A stretch of 64,000 nt of DNA from Tenodera sinensis (lineage: Eukaryota > Arthropoda > Insecta > Mantodea > Mantidae), in NCBI GenBank assembly GCA_030765045.1, contig CM060964.1, forward strand, positions 168,742,219-168,806,218. The letters run 5' to 3'. The notes under the pieces are model-generated. The model worked only from the letters and a program-made list of their open reading frames with translations. It did not search any database and was not told the origin of the DNA. A program made the position numbers and the translations under genes. Positions 43,906-56,523 of this stretch are shown here, in pieces; position 1 is the stretch's first letter, and every line of letters begins with the position of its first letter.

Positions 43906-44869
43906 CTTTACACATAATTTTTACTTACTAGTAATTCCCATACGTACCGCTCGTAAACCTGCACCCGTATGTAGCTCACACCGAGGAAGCAAATGTTGCA
44001 GTTATTGAATAACTAACCTTAGTTCCAATCATTTGAACCATACTTTTAAGGGGCTTATATAATCGAAAGTACCTAGTGTTTCTTTTAAGACCGAAGCATA
44101 CATAGAGGATAGCATTTAATGTATCTGTCATCATTAGATTTCTCAGTTAACGTTTAACAATGTTCACCTCGCTAACCATTCGCTCCAAGTCAGCATTGAG
44201 AATGGCAGTTAAGAATTGAAACTGCCAACGTGACTAATTCACCATCTGGATTTTCATCGTTTTCATTACAAAATGTATCTACTTCCATCCAAAACACCTT
44301 TGTACTTGTTGTTTTCCTATTCCGTGAGTGTTATCTTTCTCTATTGAGTTATTATTCAGTCCATGTTAATAAAATCCACCTCAAGAGCGATGCCACCAAC
44401 TGGAGGTTTCACAGCTTTCAAGTATTCCATTACTGGGAAATATTTTTCAGATTGTGCGGGACGCTGGTGGCGAGAACAGAGTACAGTAGATTCAACTTTA
44501 AAACCCAGTGTGGTGGCGGCCTCAACTCAAAGGAAGCCCGAGGTCAGATATCCCACACCACTGCCTTGCTAGGCAACGCTCGGCAATGTGGGCTGACAAC
44601 AAATCCCGTTTCCCGACAGCTCGAGGGACCTCGAGGACTGGATCAACATGTCCTCACATTAATATGATTACAAATAAAGGGTGTTTTTTTGTTTTGTTTG
44701 TTTGTTAAATAACCACATTTGTTTTTCCTGCACTCATCCAGCCCTCAAGTCTCAGAACGTACAAGCAAATGCCCTTTCAAACAGCAATTTAAATTTATTA
44801 GGACCTTACTGCATGTGTACTGAGCAAAGGAAAACGCATCATTACTTCAAATTAAGAAGGTTTTGAATT
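43906..44869. other. No gene recognised
   Basis: Mostly AT-rich. 44500-44640 is GC-rich and may be a transposon relic. No motif found. Confidence 0.3.
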
Positions 44870-45110
44870 TTTTAAATTAACGTCCTCCAACGTAATGTCA
44901 TATCGGACGGCGAATAAATGAAACGGGTGAAATGGTGCTCAAATGACTCCGAGGTCCATGGAGCTTTAAGTTACGCGACATTCATCTCCTCTGGATAAGG
45001 GAAAACCTCGGAAAAAACCTTACCCGGATAACTTGCCCAAATGAGATTCAAACTCGCAACTTCTTGAACGTGAGGCAGATACGCTAACCATCACGCTACC
45101 GATCCGCGCA
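44870..45110 (-). mobile_element. tRNA-derived SINE (family CCTCGGTAGCRTGATGGTTAGCG)
   Basis: The minus-strand copy has the A-box region, a GAGTTTGAATCTC B box and the 3' end ATTGGAGGACGTTAA-type sequence. Flanked by a TTTGAATT direct repeat. Other copies: 56266-56523, 62917-63161 and a fragment at 57538-57575. Confidence 0.9.
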
Positions 45111-45237
45111 GATTTGAATTACACAACACAGTAGGCTACTTCAATATGTGGCTTTGGGTTGAACAAATACAGAAAAAAGCTAAGCTAATAAGGACAATAC
45201 TTACTTCTCTGCAAAATCTTCCTGAAAGTAATTATTC

Positions 45238-46260
45238 ATGGCACAACTTACTGAAAGACAACGAATTGAAATACGAATGGTGATAGACGCAGAACCCAAG
45301 AACAGGTTTGTGTCTTATTTAATGAAATGCATCCAGAACGAAGGAATACTCATTCTAGGGTAAGCAAAATTTTGAAAAAATTCAATGAAAGTGGAAGTGT
45401 TAAAATAAGGTAAAGTCTGGAAGGCCAAAACGAGTTACAGATGGTGATAAAGCTCTTGATGTTTTATTACCAGTGGAAGAAAACCCACATTTATCTACTC
45501 GCCAGCTTGCAATGAACTACAATGTCAGTCAAAAGTCCATATACAACCCAATGAAGGCAGTCAAATGGCATCCATACAAGGTACAGCTGCTGCAAGAACT
45601 CAGTGAAGATGACTTTGATAGACGTACTCAGTTTGCTGAAACCTTGAATGACATGCTCGATCAGAACCCTAACATCGTGAATAGAATGTGTTCGCTGATG
45701 AAGCTACTTTCTGCCTAAATGGGAATGTAAATCGTCACAACTGTCACTATTGGGCTAAAGAGAATCCCCATTGGATGATTTAACAATATACATAACGTCC
45801 ACAAAAAGTAAATCTGTGGGCTGGTATACCTAATGGTGGATTGATAGGCCCATTTTACATTGATGGCAACTTAAATTCTGAAGTGTATTTACGCCTTATA
45901 CAAAATGTAACAATTCCTGCTTGTGATAATTTATTCCCTGGAGGGGGAATTCAAAATGATATGTTATTCCAACAAGAGGGTGCCCCTGCACATTATGGAA
46001 GATAGGTGGTGAATTACCTAAATCATGAATTTCCAGGAAGATGGATTGGCAGAAGAGGAAGCATTGAATGGCCACCAAGATCTCTTGACCTCAACCCCTT
46101 AGACTTTTTCTTGTGGGGATATTTGAAGTAGAGGGTTTACAAGGACCGATCAAGAGATCTTGAAGAGTGAAAGCGAAGAATTGGCCAAGACATGCAGCTG
46201 ATCAGGCGAACAGTGTTGCTGGAAACCAAAGACAGACTTTGGCGTTGCTTGGCAGTAAAT
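45238..46260 (+). pseudogene. Mariner/Tc1-type transposase pseudogene
   Basis: Opens with an ATG (MAQLTERQRIEIRMVI), a typical start of these transposases, but soon loses the frame. 45473-45718 has the HTH region STRQLAMNYNVSQKSIY and HPYKVQLLQELSEDDFDRRTQF. The DDE region is spread over other frames: a Cys-Phe-Ala-Asp-Glu-type segment near 45690, WAGIPNGGLIGPFYIDG, QQEGAPAHYG and WPPRSLDLNPLDFFLWG (near 46070-46120), giving all three catalytic positions. Many stops. No clear TIRs were found. Confidence 0.75.
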
Positions 46261-47115
46261 TGAGGCCATTTTGAGCACCTTTTGAAGTAAATTCATCATG
46301 TGTTACAACACAGCACCACTAATTTTGTTATGAATGTATTTTCTTGGTTTAAATTTCATGTGCTGTAATACGTCCTAATAAATTTAAATTACAGTTCAAT
46401 AAAGCGTCTACCTGTACATTCTGAGACCCGTGGAGGGGGGGGGGGGGAGACCACGGCCTATTCACACTCATAGTAATATGAAAACATGTTGATATCTTAC
46501 AGCTTTTCTAAAAAATATCACTTCACAAAACTATAACAACAAAGTTACAAGCATTGTTCCATACTTTCTACGCAACCCGTATAAGTAGGTCGGCACGCAC
46601 TGGAAAGTAAGTGTTGCAGCAGTTTTAGTGAGTTTATCATCAGCCAGGCTTTAGTGAGTTAGTCACTGGGTGAGTAGAATTGTCAGACCAAGCTGTGGAC
46701 AGCTGAGCAGTGCTTTGTGCCAAGGTTACGATAGAACAGAACAGAACAGCTGTAAGGTGCAAGGTCACGAATTGTGAATTATGAGTCAATTTTTAAGGGA
46801 AATAAAGTGACATAAAAAGTAACCGGACTTGTCATTTGTCACACTAAGTAAAATCTAGGATCCACGTGATCTTTGATTTAATTTATTAAGTGGTTCATTA
46901 TTGCGACAGAAATTAACGCCCTTCTGCTAATTGATTCTACCAATTGGATCAAATTATTTTAAAGTTTAGTAAGGTCTGTGATGTCTGATTAAAATGCTGC
47001 ATTAGTTCTCTTCTACAATAGGTTTAATAAAGGTATATAAGAGATTTTGGGGATGCGCACATATGGAAAAAGGTAAATCGATTGTGTGGCATTTTTAATT
47101 CCTCTACTACGTACA
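46261..47115. other. No gene recognised
   Basis: AT-rich sequence with a run of 13 G near 46437-46449. Nothing else assignable. Confidence 0.3.
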
Positions 47116-47129
47116 CATAGTAAGCAGGG

Positions 47130-47641
47130 AACGAGTGAGGTGTGAGATTTGCACTCGCGGGGTCCCAGATTCGATTCCCGGCGACTGAGCCCTCTGACTT
47201 GGATTTACCCTTGTCACTTAGACGAATACTGGGGTGTTTAATTTCATTCCAAGGCCCCCTTTCCTCATTTTATTTCCCTTCTCATCTTCCAGATCTGGTT
47301 TTCCGCGCGATAGTTCACGCAGCTCCAGGAAGATGATGTGGCTGTTTTCGCTTGGTAAACCCTTCTCCCCTGGCGCCGCTTGTGGTAGTTGCGTGCCGCT
47401 ACCCTGGTCATCAGTGTCGCACACGCTCTATGGGTAGCGGTGAGGAGTTTCAGATATTGTGTTCGGAGGCTTCCTGTCAACGTTAGGGACCTTCGCACAT
47501 CTACAGGCGCTGCCTTCACTGTCCTGTGACGGGGTTGTGGTTTCCGTGTACCTCATCTCTTCCTCCCAGTGGGTGTTAGCTTGCATAAAATCCGTGCCGG
47601 GTCGTAGTAGGCGATGTGTCCCACTCCCATACCATACTTCT
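47130..47641 (+). mobile_element. SINE-like element of about 510 bp with target duplication
   Basis: Flanked by a perfect 14-bp direct repeat CATAGTAAGCAGGG (47116-47129, 47642-47655). Has a B-box-like GATTCGATTCCCGG near its start. The long body has no coding capacity. Confidence 0.7.
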
Positions 47642-47655
47642 CATAGTAAGCAGGG

Positions 47656-48540
47656 GAAGTATTCCCCCAAAATTACGATACCGATATTTCACCGGAAATA
47701 CAGATTTTGGATCCCCTGAATCTTTAAAAAAAAACAGCACTTTAAGAAAAAGCTTGAATGTATGTCTTGAATTTTTCTAGGAATATTCTCAGAAGTCCTC
47801 TGCAGTTTGTGTGAGCTTTGCATTTCTGGTAAAGTTTAAGAGATAAACCAAGTCTCAGTGCACAAAAAAAGTAGACCTTGTTAGAATACACAATTTATGT
47901 CTGATGCATTCTTTGTGCAGTGAACCATTTGGGAAGTAATCATTGTTACTTGCCTGAATTTTACAAAGCTTCTACGTCTCTCAAATGGGATGCATTTCTT
48001 CTATCTTGCCATGCAAAGAAAACCGAATTTGAAAGCTTCACATAGCGTATAGCTTCAAAGGATTCAGCTACGGTTTAAACCCTACTATATTCCCGTATTC
48101 CCCTTGCACCTACAAGAAAGTAGCAATACGATTTCTAAAAATATTTATCTCGTTTATTATGAAGAGAAGAGGAATAAATGTTTGTACGAATAATTTGTAC
48201 AAGAGTAGACGAAATCGTGTGAATGTAACACATTAGATTTCTTGCTTCTGTCTAGACAATTCAAAAAGTAATCTCAATTTATGTCATTGTTCGAGAGCGC
48301 GACTCACAGTTTATTCCATCGAAATCCAGTGTGGCTCGTTTTGGAATTTCAGTAGTTCGATGCGGCAATTTATGGTTTGATATATGTCTTTTTATGTAAT
48401 TTGCCAAACAGTGCAATGGAGAAACCAATTGTGAGTTTCTTCAGCTAAGAGATCTGGTGCTTTCGGTACCTAAAGTTTCCTCACACGATGGTCATTACTC
48501 ATTAGATAGGTATGTACTGAGACAACTAAAACTTAAGTCA
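47656..48540. other. No gene recognised
   Basis: AT-rich single-copy-looking or old repeat sequence. Confidence 0.3.
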
Positions 48541-48790
48541 TAGAAATGTTTTGTTTATCCCAGTTTCTCAAGTTATCCTCCTGGCATTGCATACAACGCT
48601 CCACCCTCTGGAACCACTTCTGGAATTTTCCACACCACTCGCGTTCCAGCACTACAGTTAACTGCTCTTCGCATGCTGAAGCTGCTTCTTCGTGATTAGA
48701 AAATCAGCGACATCAAACTTCATCCTTCACAGTGGGGAATAGAAAGAAATCAAAGGTGCTAGGTCGGAAATTTAGGCAGTCGGCTTTTCT
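48541..48790 (-). pseudogene. Mariner transposase C-terminal remnant
   Basis: On the minus strand an FFLFPTVKDEV-like segment is followed, after a frame change, by KWFQRVERCMQ, which resembles the last 60 residues of mariner transposases. Heavily decayed. Confidence 0.4.
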
Positions 48791-50913
48791 TACCTGGGAC
48801 AAGCGTGGATGCACGTTGCGAAGTCCCTTTCAGTGGCTTCTGCTTCTGTCTCCGTCAATGATGGAGGTAGGAATCTTGCTTGTATAGGTGTTTTCTGGCC
48901 ATTCATTTGGCTAAACGCAGCGGTGAGGAATAACTATTAAACTGTGGCTATCACCTCAGAGGTCGGTGATCTCGGGCGTATAGATTTAAGAACTTCCTGT
49001 TTGTAAGTAATATTCATATGAATGTTTGTGTGAATGGCTTTTATTCACTTCAATGGCAAAACAAACGCACACAAGTTGTTCCTTACCACCCGCGGAGCGA
49101 AAAGTATTCAAGATATTGAATGGTGTCAGGTGTCAGGATGCAATATTCACTGTCCAAGTTCCAATGCTGCGAATCTTATTCGTAATCTTCTATCGGCTCT
49201 CGCCAATGTTCAGCATTGTTACTCGCTCTCACTTCACCCGGAATATTAGTTCGAGTATTCCGAGATACAATTTCTTCCATGTAATTGCCGAATCCACACG
49301 ACTAACTTAGTAGCTAGAATGGGCTAGTGCCTGTTTACTTTTAGTACAAAACATATTAATAGTTAATTTATTCGTGACACAGTTTGCGCGGAAAATTATA
49401 ACTTTAGGCAGCGCAGATATTTTCTGGGTCATACCGTTAGCAGACTGTGATTTTACACCAGGTTATGTGGCCTTTATACCGTTTACCCCTACGTCAACGT
49501 TCTCATAGAGAATTCTTCCCACTGGTGGGAGATTCGCGATTTTAATAGGGTTATCTGCTTCAAATAGATCCATTTTCTCATCACGAGGTATGAAGTGTCA
49601 TTATTTAGGGTGATTACCCGAAATATCCGGATTTGAATTCTTAACTCGCTAGTCACGTATAGCCTTGACTAACAAAACAAGAAAATAAGTTTTTTTTCCC
49701 CTTTTACGACGTAGCAAAAGCCTAACGAGGTCCCTAAGCAATAAGCACAGCAAAATTACTTACAAACTTTAGAATTCCAGCTCGTTAAAATCGGTTTGCA
49801 AGAAACAGCTCATGTAAAGCATAATTTATAATAAACAAAAAATAGGGGCCCTAATGACCAAGTTGTCGATGCGCCCTTAAACCTGACACTCATTCACTAA
49901 ACAAAAAATATTAATAACTTTACAGCAATACCATGATAATGGATTTATACAAATCAAAATCAATAGAAAATTTAAGGGATTATTTACATACACAATGGAG
50001 GTGGGCAATACCCCGTCACAGACTATAGGGTGGATAAATTTATTTTGTCTCAATTCCAAGCTAACACACTGTGACATTAGTGGTGTGAACTGTTGTACTG
50101 TAATGGTGCAACATAATGTCCCTTAGTCCTGTCTTTGAACGCTGCAAATTTATAATTATGGTTCATCACTTATATACTTATTTAGTAATCCAAAAATATA
50201 GCCTACAGCTAATTAGAAGTCTGTAGCCATTAACTTTTTGAAAGGCCTAACTTTAGCTATAAAAACATAATTTAGCAACACTGCTAATTCACTGTTCGAT
50301 CTCCGCCGTCCAGTGTTGTCCATGCCATTTAGCGAATTTGTTACGAAGTCCCAAAACAGTACGCTATTTAAGCAAAGATCGCCTCACGTTCACCACATTG
50401 CCAGTTATACCTTAGTCGTCCTTTGTGCACGCGTGCATGAGATAACTTAATGCATAAAATTATTATTCGTATATTTTTTATTTTAGGCATTATTTTACTA
50501 CGGACTGATGCGTACAAAAATCTTGTAAACATAAAGCAGTAACACACACACGCACGCTCTTAGCGACACTACCGCCGCCGCCTCCTCCTTGTCTACTGCT
50601 GCTTACAGTTTAGAGATGGGTCGTCGGATTCAAAGTTGCTAAATCCAAAGGAGAATTTTTCTTAGATATTTGAAGTGATCCTAAATAAAGTCAAAATTAC
50701 TTAACTTTTCAAAATACCCCTTCAAATTAAAGGCTTCCATTTTAAAATGTGTAAGTGCTTGTATATGTGTGTGTTTGGAGGGAGGCCCGGAACCATTTGA
50801 ATACTTAGTCTGAATTTTTTTTTTTTTTTTTTTTTTCGGAAAGCGTCACGATTTGCCTCAATGTTGAAAAAAATCCAGAAAATCGGTGAAAAGGTGACGA
50901 AACACCGAAGCTA
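48791..50913. other. No gene recognised
   Basis: No motif-bearing frame. Contains a poly(T) run at 50815-50836 that could be a retroposon tail in minus orientation. Confidence 0.3.
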
Positions 50914-51930
50914 ACGTAGTCTGATTTTTAAGAGAAGATACCTGACAGATGTCAAGCAAGGGGTGTAAAGGGTACGAGGGGAAGACTGTCGCCATGGAAA
51001 CGTAAACAAAGGTTGCCACATTGCTTACACTGATGAGTAACGTGCTTCTCAGGTCACCTATCGTTAGTTATTTGCGAGAAATTGAGCTTACTTGAACGTT
51101 CAGTTGCGTTGTGAAATATTAGCCCAATTTAACTCATTAAAACACATATTTATGGAAGTAAGAGTTGGCGTAGGTAGAGATAGACGAGGAGTAATGGCCC
51201 AAAAGAAAGATCAGCTTCCGGTCGGGGCGTTACATTGCACAGTCAAGCTAGAGAACTTGTTTTTTCTCTTAGGGAATTCTTCAAACAGGAACACGCTCCT
51301 TTACAACGAACCTCTTATCCCTTTCAATCAAATGAGGAAAAGAACTGCACGTGCTCTTAAGGTAAGTCAGCCGACTGTTTCTAGAGTATCTAAAGAGAAG
51401 CAGCTATAGCCAGGTGCATTACGAATTGCAACCCTAGTCGGACAACTAGACAGTTTTCAGTCAGATGCCATAAGAAGGCACATCAGCTATTACACACGAA
51501 AGGAGCTTTTTTCTTCTCTTAGAGAGGCAGACCTATTTGAGGGAAGTCTTAGCTCTTGGAACAAAATCCTCCATGATCTGGGAGTTCAGTTCCAAAATAT
51601 GAATAACCGAAGATAGGTAGATAGAGTGCAGGAGTCAGATTCAACTGTAAAACAAGTGGGTACTCAGAAGCACAACTGTGAAGACGCAGAGAAACAGTGA
51701 ATTAGTATTGAGAACGAAGTACGTTTGTTTTGAAGGTAAGCTAATATAGATTATATCTGCATGTTTTCACTGCCGTGAAATAAATCCGAAAGCTTGTTTA
51801 TATGATCCGAGTATTGGGAGTTAAAGAGGAGAGTATACATAACTTGCTGTCTGCGTACTGACAACACTGCAGCTCTCCACGTGGAAAACGTGACAGCTGT
51901 CATGTATCTTCTTTTAAAAATCAGACTGTA
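50914..51930 (+). mobile_element. TIR DNA transposon of about 1.0 kb
   Basis: The ends are inverted repeats of roughly 40 bp (GTCTGATTTTTAAGAGAAGATACC near 50920 and its complement near 51895-51925). It carries a short transposase remnant. The relative at 40356-42915 is in minus orientation. Confidence 0.75.
51092..51680 (+). pseudogene. Transposase N-terminal remnant (HTH) of the TIR element
   Basis: The frame 51092-51409 ends with RKRTARALKVSQPTVSRVSKEK, a helix-turn-helix; after the stop, ALRIATLVGQLDSFQSDAIRRHISYYTRKE and LREADLFEGSLSSWNKILHDLG continue in other frames. This is the layout of the N-terminal DNA-binding part of a Tc1/mariner-like transposase family known from insects. The DDE domain is missing, so the element cannot move by itself. 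Confidence 0.6.
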
Positions 51931-52289
51931 GCACAGCCTGAAAGTTCCAGGTCGAGCCGTACATGCTGGAATTGCCAAGGAGGTTAGCAACTATGAGAAC
52001 ACCGCTTTACGGCAGATATTCGGAGGGCATGTGCGGTGAGGAGTTCGCGAAACCTTATCCGCTTGGGTGTGATATACTGCTATTCTATATAACGGTGAGC
52101 AAGATCCGGGCGCAAATCAGATTAATTAAAATAAGTGTGACCTGGGTGAGCTGCCAACTATGTCACGTAAGAACAAAGTAATATCGAGCGTAGAACAGAC
52201 AGTGGAGGCTGAGAGTCAGTATACAAACACTCGACACGACTAGTGTGGAAAGCATCAGTAGCAAGACGGATACTGGTATGATGTATAGT
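51931..52289. other. No gene recognised
   Basis: Contains no motif-bearing frame. Confidence 0.3.
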
Positions 52290-52660
52290 TCCTAAAAAGC
52301 GAAGTTTAGAGGTGGACGCTGTGCCCTAGATGAAACTGCCATAGTGAAGTTTGGGCCGGACGAGTAGCCATACCTCAACATTACGGTGTGATCGCTACCC
52401 CAAGATGCTCCAGATAAAACCCTGAGCACGCTAAGTGAGCGATCGCAAGAAGCGCGGAGTTGACGAATTTGGTGCCCCCATCTAAGTTTGCTGTCGAGGT
52501 GAAAGCCTAAGAATTTAAGGTGTAGAACAAATGGAAGGGATGTGTCCCGCAAATAAAGATCAGCAGGAGGACCATGGAGTCGAAAATGGATACACCGTGT
52601 TTTTGTAGGGAAGAACTGAAAGTCGGTGCGAAACGCAAAATGGACAAAGTATCATAGACA
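52290..52660 (-). pseudogene. LINE reverse-transcriptase C-terminal fragment
   Basis: On the minus strand: a segment with LHGPPADLYLRD, then LKFLGFHLDSKLRWGHQIRQLRASCDRSL and a DHTVMLR motif. This is the thumb region of Jockey/I-group LINE reverse transcriptases (FLG..LDSKL.W..H). Short fragment, broken at both ends. Confidence 0.75.
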
Positions 52661-52842
52661 GTAAAATAAATTAAGGATTAAAATTTCCTCCCAGATTCTG
52701 TGTTAGCATCACGTTACCAACAAAAAAGTATCCTGAGCATGTTCTTCTAAAATAAGTTGATTTCCAGTGATAGTGTCGTAACATACTGCCATTCCATGAC
52801 CGTGCTATTTAGTGTAGCTCTCAGTTGATATACCTTGACATC

Positions 52843-53379
52843 ATGGCTAAGGCCTCAGCAGAAAGACAACATGAATATAGGTGCTGTCTAAGACAACAAG
52901 GTTGCTGTGAAGAACGTAAGAATAAAGAAAATGCTGCTAAAAGTGATGAAAGGGCTAAGCTAAGCAAGATTAAAAGAGGGATGTACAAACAGATGCGACA
53001 AACCTGGGACAAGAATGCACGCAAAGCAGGAGGCAAGAGATGTTGCCATTATTACGACACCTGCAAAAACATTTAAATCCAGGCAGTGGAAGCACTTTTC
53101 AAGTCTCTGCAGAAAAGATTACAGCTGACTGGTAACCTAGTAACAACAGAAGGATTAACTGTCGGCAAGCCAGACAAAACAACATCAAAGTATATATTTT
53201 CAGAGGACATTGCAGCTGCAATCCTGAAGTTCTATGAGATGACTAAATACCATTATAAGCCTTCACGGAGAGATGCATTCAAAAGAATCTGCATTAATGG
53301 CAAGGTCAAAGAGGTCCAGATCAAATACCTGATGGCTACACTAAAAGAGGCACGTGTACTATTTACACACAATGAATAA
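52843..53379 (+). pseudogene. Basic coiled-coil transposon-associated protein, two-piece remnant
   Basis: MAKASAERQHEYRCCLRQQ begins a strongly basic helical segment (to 53076) and a second frame (53086-53379) contains KLQL-type helices, SKYIFSEDIAAAILKFYEMTKYHYKPSRRD and VQIKYLMATLKEA. I recall proteins with this order (ERQ..YR..L, then VxxFYxxD.xS...PGKRD, then KRxLxxxxxEAY) as abundant transposon-derived proteins in arthropods; function unknown. The frame break near 53078 and the short length show it is a relic. 52661-52842 and 53380-53850 hold nothing recognised. Confidence 0.55.
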
Positions 53380-53858
53380 ATGTGTGTTAGCTTTTCAAAG
53401 TCTTCAGAATTACAGCCTGTTAACATGTATATCCAACATAACATTCCACACATTCATTTGAACTATGTGTAACAAAACCAAACATATTAGTGTCCAGGAG
53501 ATATCCCACAGTGATGTTGTAAAACAGTATCCTAAGAAAAGATTTCAACATCTTTCCCTTATTCCAGCCACTTAAAGGGTTCATTGTGTGAAAGTTATAG
53601 ATGAATATATTATTGAGTATGCTCAGCTTTCATGTAAACAGTCAAATTGATCCAAAAATTTCACGGTTCAGTATTAAAGCAGCTTTAACGGAACATTATG
53701 TACAGTGCCTGCTGCATTAAGTGATCCTGCATAAACATGTGTACCACATGATGCAATAAGCTAGATGAATCCGCTCTTGTAATATGTTTATCTGAAGGTA
53801 TCTGATGCTCTTGATTCAGAGAAATGTGCATGTGGATGATGAAGACTTGGCTGTACTG

Positions 53859-54824
53859 CAGTGGCGGTTCCTGGGGGATCGCATACTCGCAACTGCACAC
53901 CCACTAATTTTTTCCGCATGCGAATGTGTATAGACATGCATATGAGAAATTCGAGAGTCTAACTTTCTTGTACGTTTATGAACTTGCTCGTTTAATTTTC
54001 CCGCGCCCTCTTTACCAAATGTCAGCTCCTTCCAATTCAGTCAACAAGCTGAAACTCAAAAACCCGATTTTGCAACTGGCGAAGAAAGCTTTTAGGCGAG
54101 GGGTACGCAAGGAGAGGTGCAAAGCTTGCATTTAAGAGTACGGCGAATTAAGTCACCATAATCGACAAGGCCAACACATGCGATTCTTACCGCGCAAGCG
54201 CACTATGTTCTCGTGCAAGTCCCTCCATTTTCCTTGCTACGAGCATTTCTCTCCCGCTTAGCAGAACCTACTAGGCAGCCAACGTGACGGTTCTAAATGT
54301 AATGTAGCCATCTTCTATATTATATTAATGTTATAAACACAATTACATCTAGTCTTATTAAGCGATTATAAATGCATATAATTACTCATGTCGTAATTTA
54401 CTAAGGCCAATACTTCAGTTTGGAATAGTTATTTTGTTACAGTGTTTATTACTGTTTGTTATGTTTGTGTTCTGGCAGCAAGTTGCATGCAGTTGTGTCT
54501 GCAAATAGCGGGAAATTTGAATATATGAAAGTGTGTAAATGAATAACACGGCGAAACTAAAAGAGATAAATCTTTCGGGTTTATTTTTATAAGAGAAGCT
54601 GCTTTCCGTACTTATTATTTGCAAGTGAGAGAAATGGTGTCTGGACACATAATAGTTCTTGTGATATTGGTCATTTAAAACAAAAAATAGCAAAACATAA
54701 GAGCTCAATTGCCCATACGAATTTAGAATTAGAATTGTGTGGTGTGTCAAGAAAGAAAGGGAGTAAGGGCAGAGAGGATGTAATGTACTGCACACCCAGT
54801 GCGATAAGTCACGAGCCGCCACTG
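53859..54824. mobile_element. Nonautonomous hAT-type transposon (966 bp)
   Basis: Ends CAGTGGCGGTTCCTGGGGGATCGCA and TGCGATAAGTCACGAGCCGCCACTG are inverted repeats of the hAT CAGTGGCGG type, also sharing TGCACACCCA further in. They are flanked by a perfect 8-bp duplication CTGTACTG (53851-53858, 54825-54832). No transposase frame inside. Confidence 0.9.
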
Positions 54825-54957
54825 CTGTACTGTGAGAGTGATTTAATGAATACTCCTTATTGCAAACTACTGTTTGAAATCCTAAAGCATTAAAGTTAAT
54901 ATTCATTGTACAGAAACTTAAACAGTGAATCAAATAAATATCTGATAATATTGAAGA

Positions 54958-55253
54958 GTAGAATGAGACTCAAAAATTCAATGCGATAGCTACACCCATC
55001 TGGGCACTTCAACCAGTAAGGCAATGTGCTCATATGACATTAAATTCTCCATTTCACTCGTATTTTCCCTGGTAAACCACACCACAGGGAGATCTCAAAT
55101 TCATATGAGATAACATATCTTAATGGCAACTTACTTAAGCCTGGGCTTCTAGTTGAACCAACTATAAGGTCAACCAATGCAATGAATTGTTCTTCCATAC
55201 AATAGCCATGTGTAAGATGCTGGCTATGGGATTGAATTTTTCAGTCTCATTCT
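54958..55253. mobile_element. Inverted pair of SINE 3' ends (or foldback derivative)
   Basis: GTAGAATGAGACTCAAAAATTCAAT at the left has its complement at the right (one or two mismatches). The left part, to about 55060, matches the minus-strand SINE at 15973-16137; the right end matches the same 3' terminus on the plus strand. Confidence 0.65.
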
Positions 55254-55439
55254 ACCCTTTCCAACCTTTTCCTACTTTTTCTATTTATTAATGAATATTT
55301 CATATAACTTTGGTCTTGTACCTTATTTTCTTTCATTTTAATCCTCTGTTTTCTCTATCGAATGATGTGGTCAAAACTTATATTGCAAACCCCTAATCTG
55401 TGTGAGACTTTGGTTTATTCAGAAAAGTGTATTGTGAAT

Positions 55440-56130
55440 GTCAGTCTGTTACATATGAAATTGTTCTATATAACAATTATACTCCCTTCTATCCAGATGG
55501 TTCCCTCTCTAACAACAATGAAGGAGCTAGAGCTGGTGGGACTTGCAAATTTTTCTCATTTTACAAAACTGTGGGAAAAATACTACAAATTTTGACTGAG
55601 ATTGAAGCTATTTATACCGCCCTTCAAAACTTATTTACCTGGTTAGAGCACTACAATATATGTTATCTGATTCAAGAGCTGCATTTCAAGCAATTATGTC
55701 AATCTCTTGTGCCAAGATGCAAAACATGAAACAAATACATAACATGGTTCAACAGATACGATTTGATAAGCAAATTGTTTTTCAGTGGATTCCAGCACGT
55801 TGTGACATAAAGGGAGTGAGAAGACCAATAAGTTAGCAATAAAAGTGTCCAAAGTTTAGCAAAAAACAATAAAAATATAAGTTAATAAAACCAAATGAAA
55901 ATTGTCAACTGAAGAAATTTATCGAAGACAGTGCCATAGTTCTTGATTTACCCTGCAAAGGTGCTCTTGCTATGTTCAGCTAATTACTGCACATCTTCTC
56001 AAGACTGGAATACTGCCATCACCAAATTATTTATTGTGCTCTGAACAAGTTGAAATGGACATGGAGCATCTTGCAAAATGTACAACTCTGCGAAATCACC
56101 AAGATATCACTTTTAAATAAAGGGAGGCCA
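55440..56130 (+). pseudogene. LINE RNase H domain and C-terminal knuckle remnant
   Basis: Reading across frames: a YPDGSLSNNNEGARAGG segment (first Asp, about 55490), LTEIEAIYTALQNL (Glu), a SDSRAAFQAI-like segment (second Asp), FQWIPARCDIKG, then after decay LITAHLLKTG and a CSEQVEMDMEHLAKC knuckle near 56040-56090. This is the RNase H plus C-terminus of an R1/I-group LINE. Three or more frame changes. Confidence 0.7.
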
Positions 56131-56265
56131 GAAGGAAAATTACACACATGCACACACACTTTTCATAAATTACATATATGAACCTAACAGACTTCTTAAA
56201 ATAGTAAAACATTAGCAGAGCGTAACCATATGCTCATGCCAGCAAACTCAGTGATGACATGTCAA

Positions 56266-56523
56266 GCCCACCTCGGTAGCATGATGGTTAGCGTTTCTAC
56301 CTCACATTCAAGAGGTTGCAAGTTCGAATCTCGCTTAGGGTAAGTTATCCGGGTAAGGTTTCTTCCGAGGTTTTCCCTACCCTGAGAAGACGAATGTCGG
56401 GTAACTTAAAGCTCCATGGATCTCGGGCTCATTTGAGCATCATTTCACCCATTTCATTTCATTCATTCGTCCGATATGACACAATGTTGGAGGACGTTAA
56501 AAAAAAAAAAAAAAAAAAAGCGC
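56266..56523 (+). mobile_element. tRNA-derived SINE (same family as 44870-45110)
   Basis: Full copy with A box (GGTAGCATGATGGTTAGCG), B box (AGTTCGAATCTC), and a poly(A) tail. Flanked by CATGTCAA (56258-56265, 56524-56531). 56524-57216 after it has short open frames but no recognised family. Confidence 0.95.

Noticed and set aside
54415..54933. Minus-strand frame of 172 codons
   Set aside because: It spans the border of the hAT-type element and its target duplication, so it cannot be an old host gene; no motif seen.
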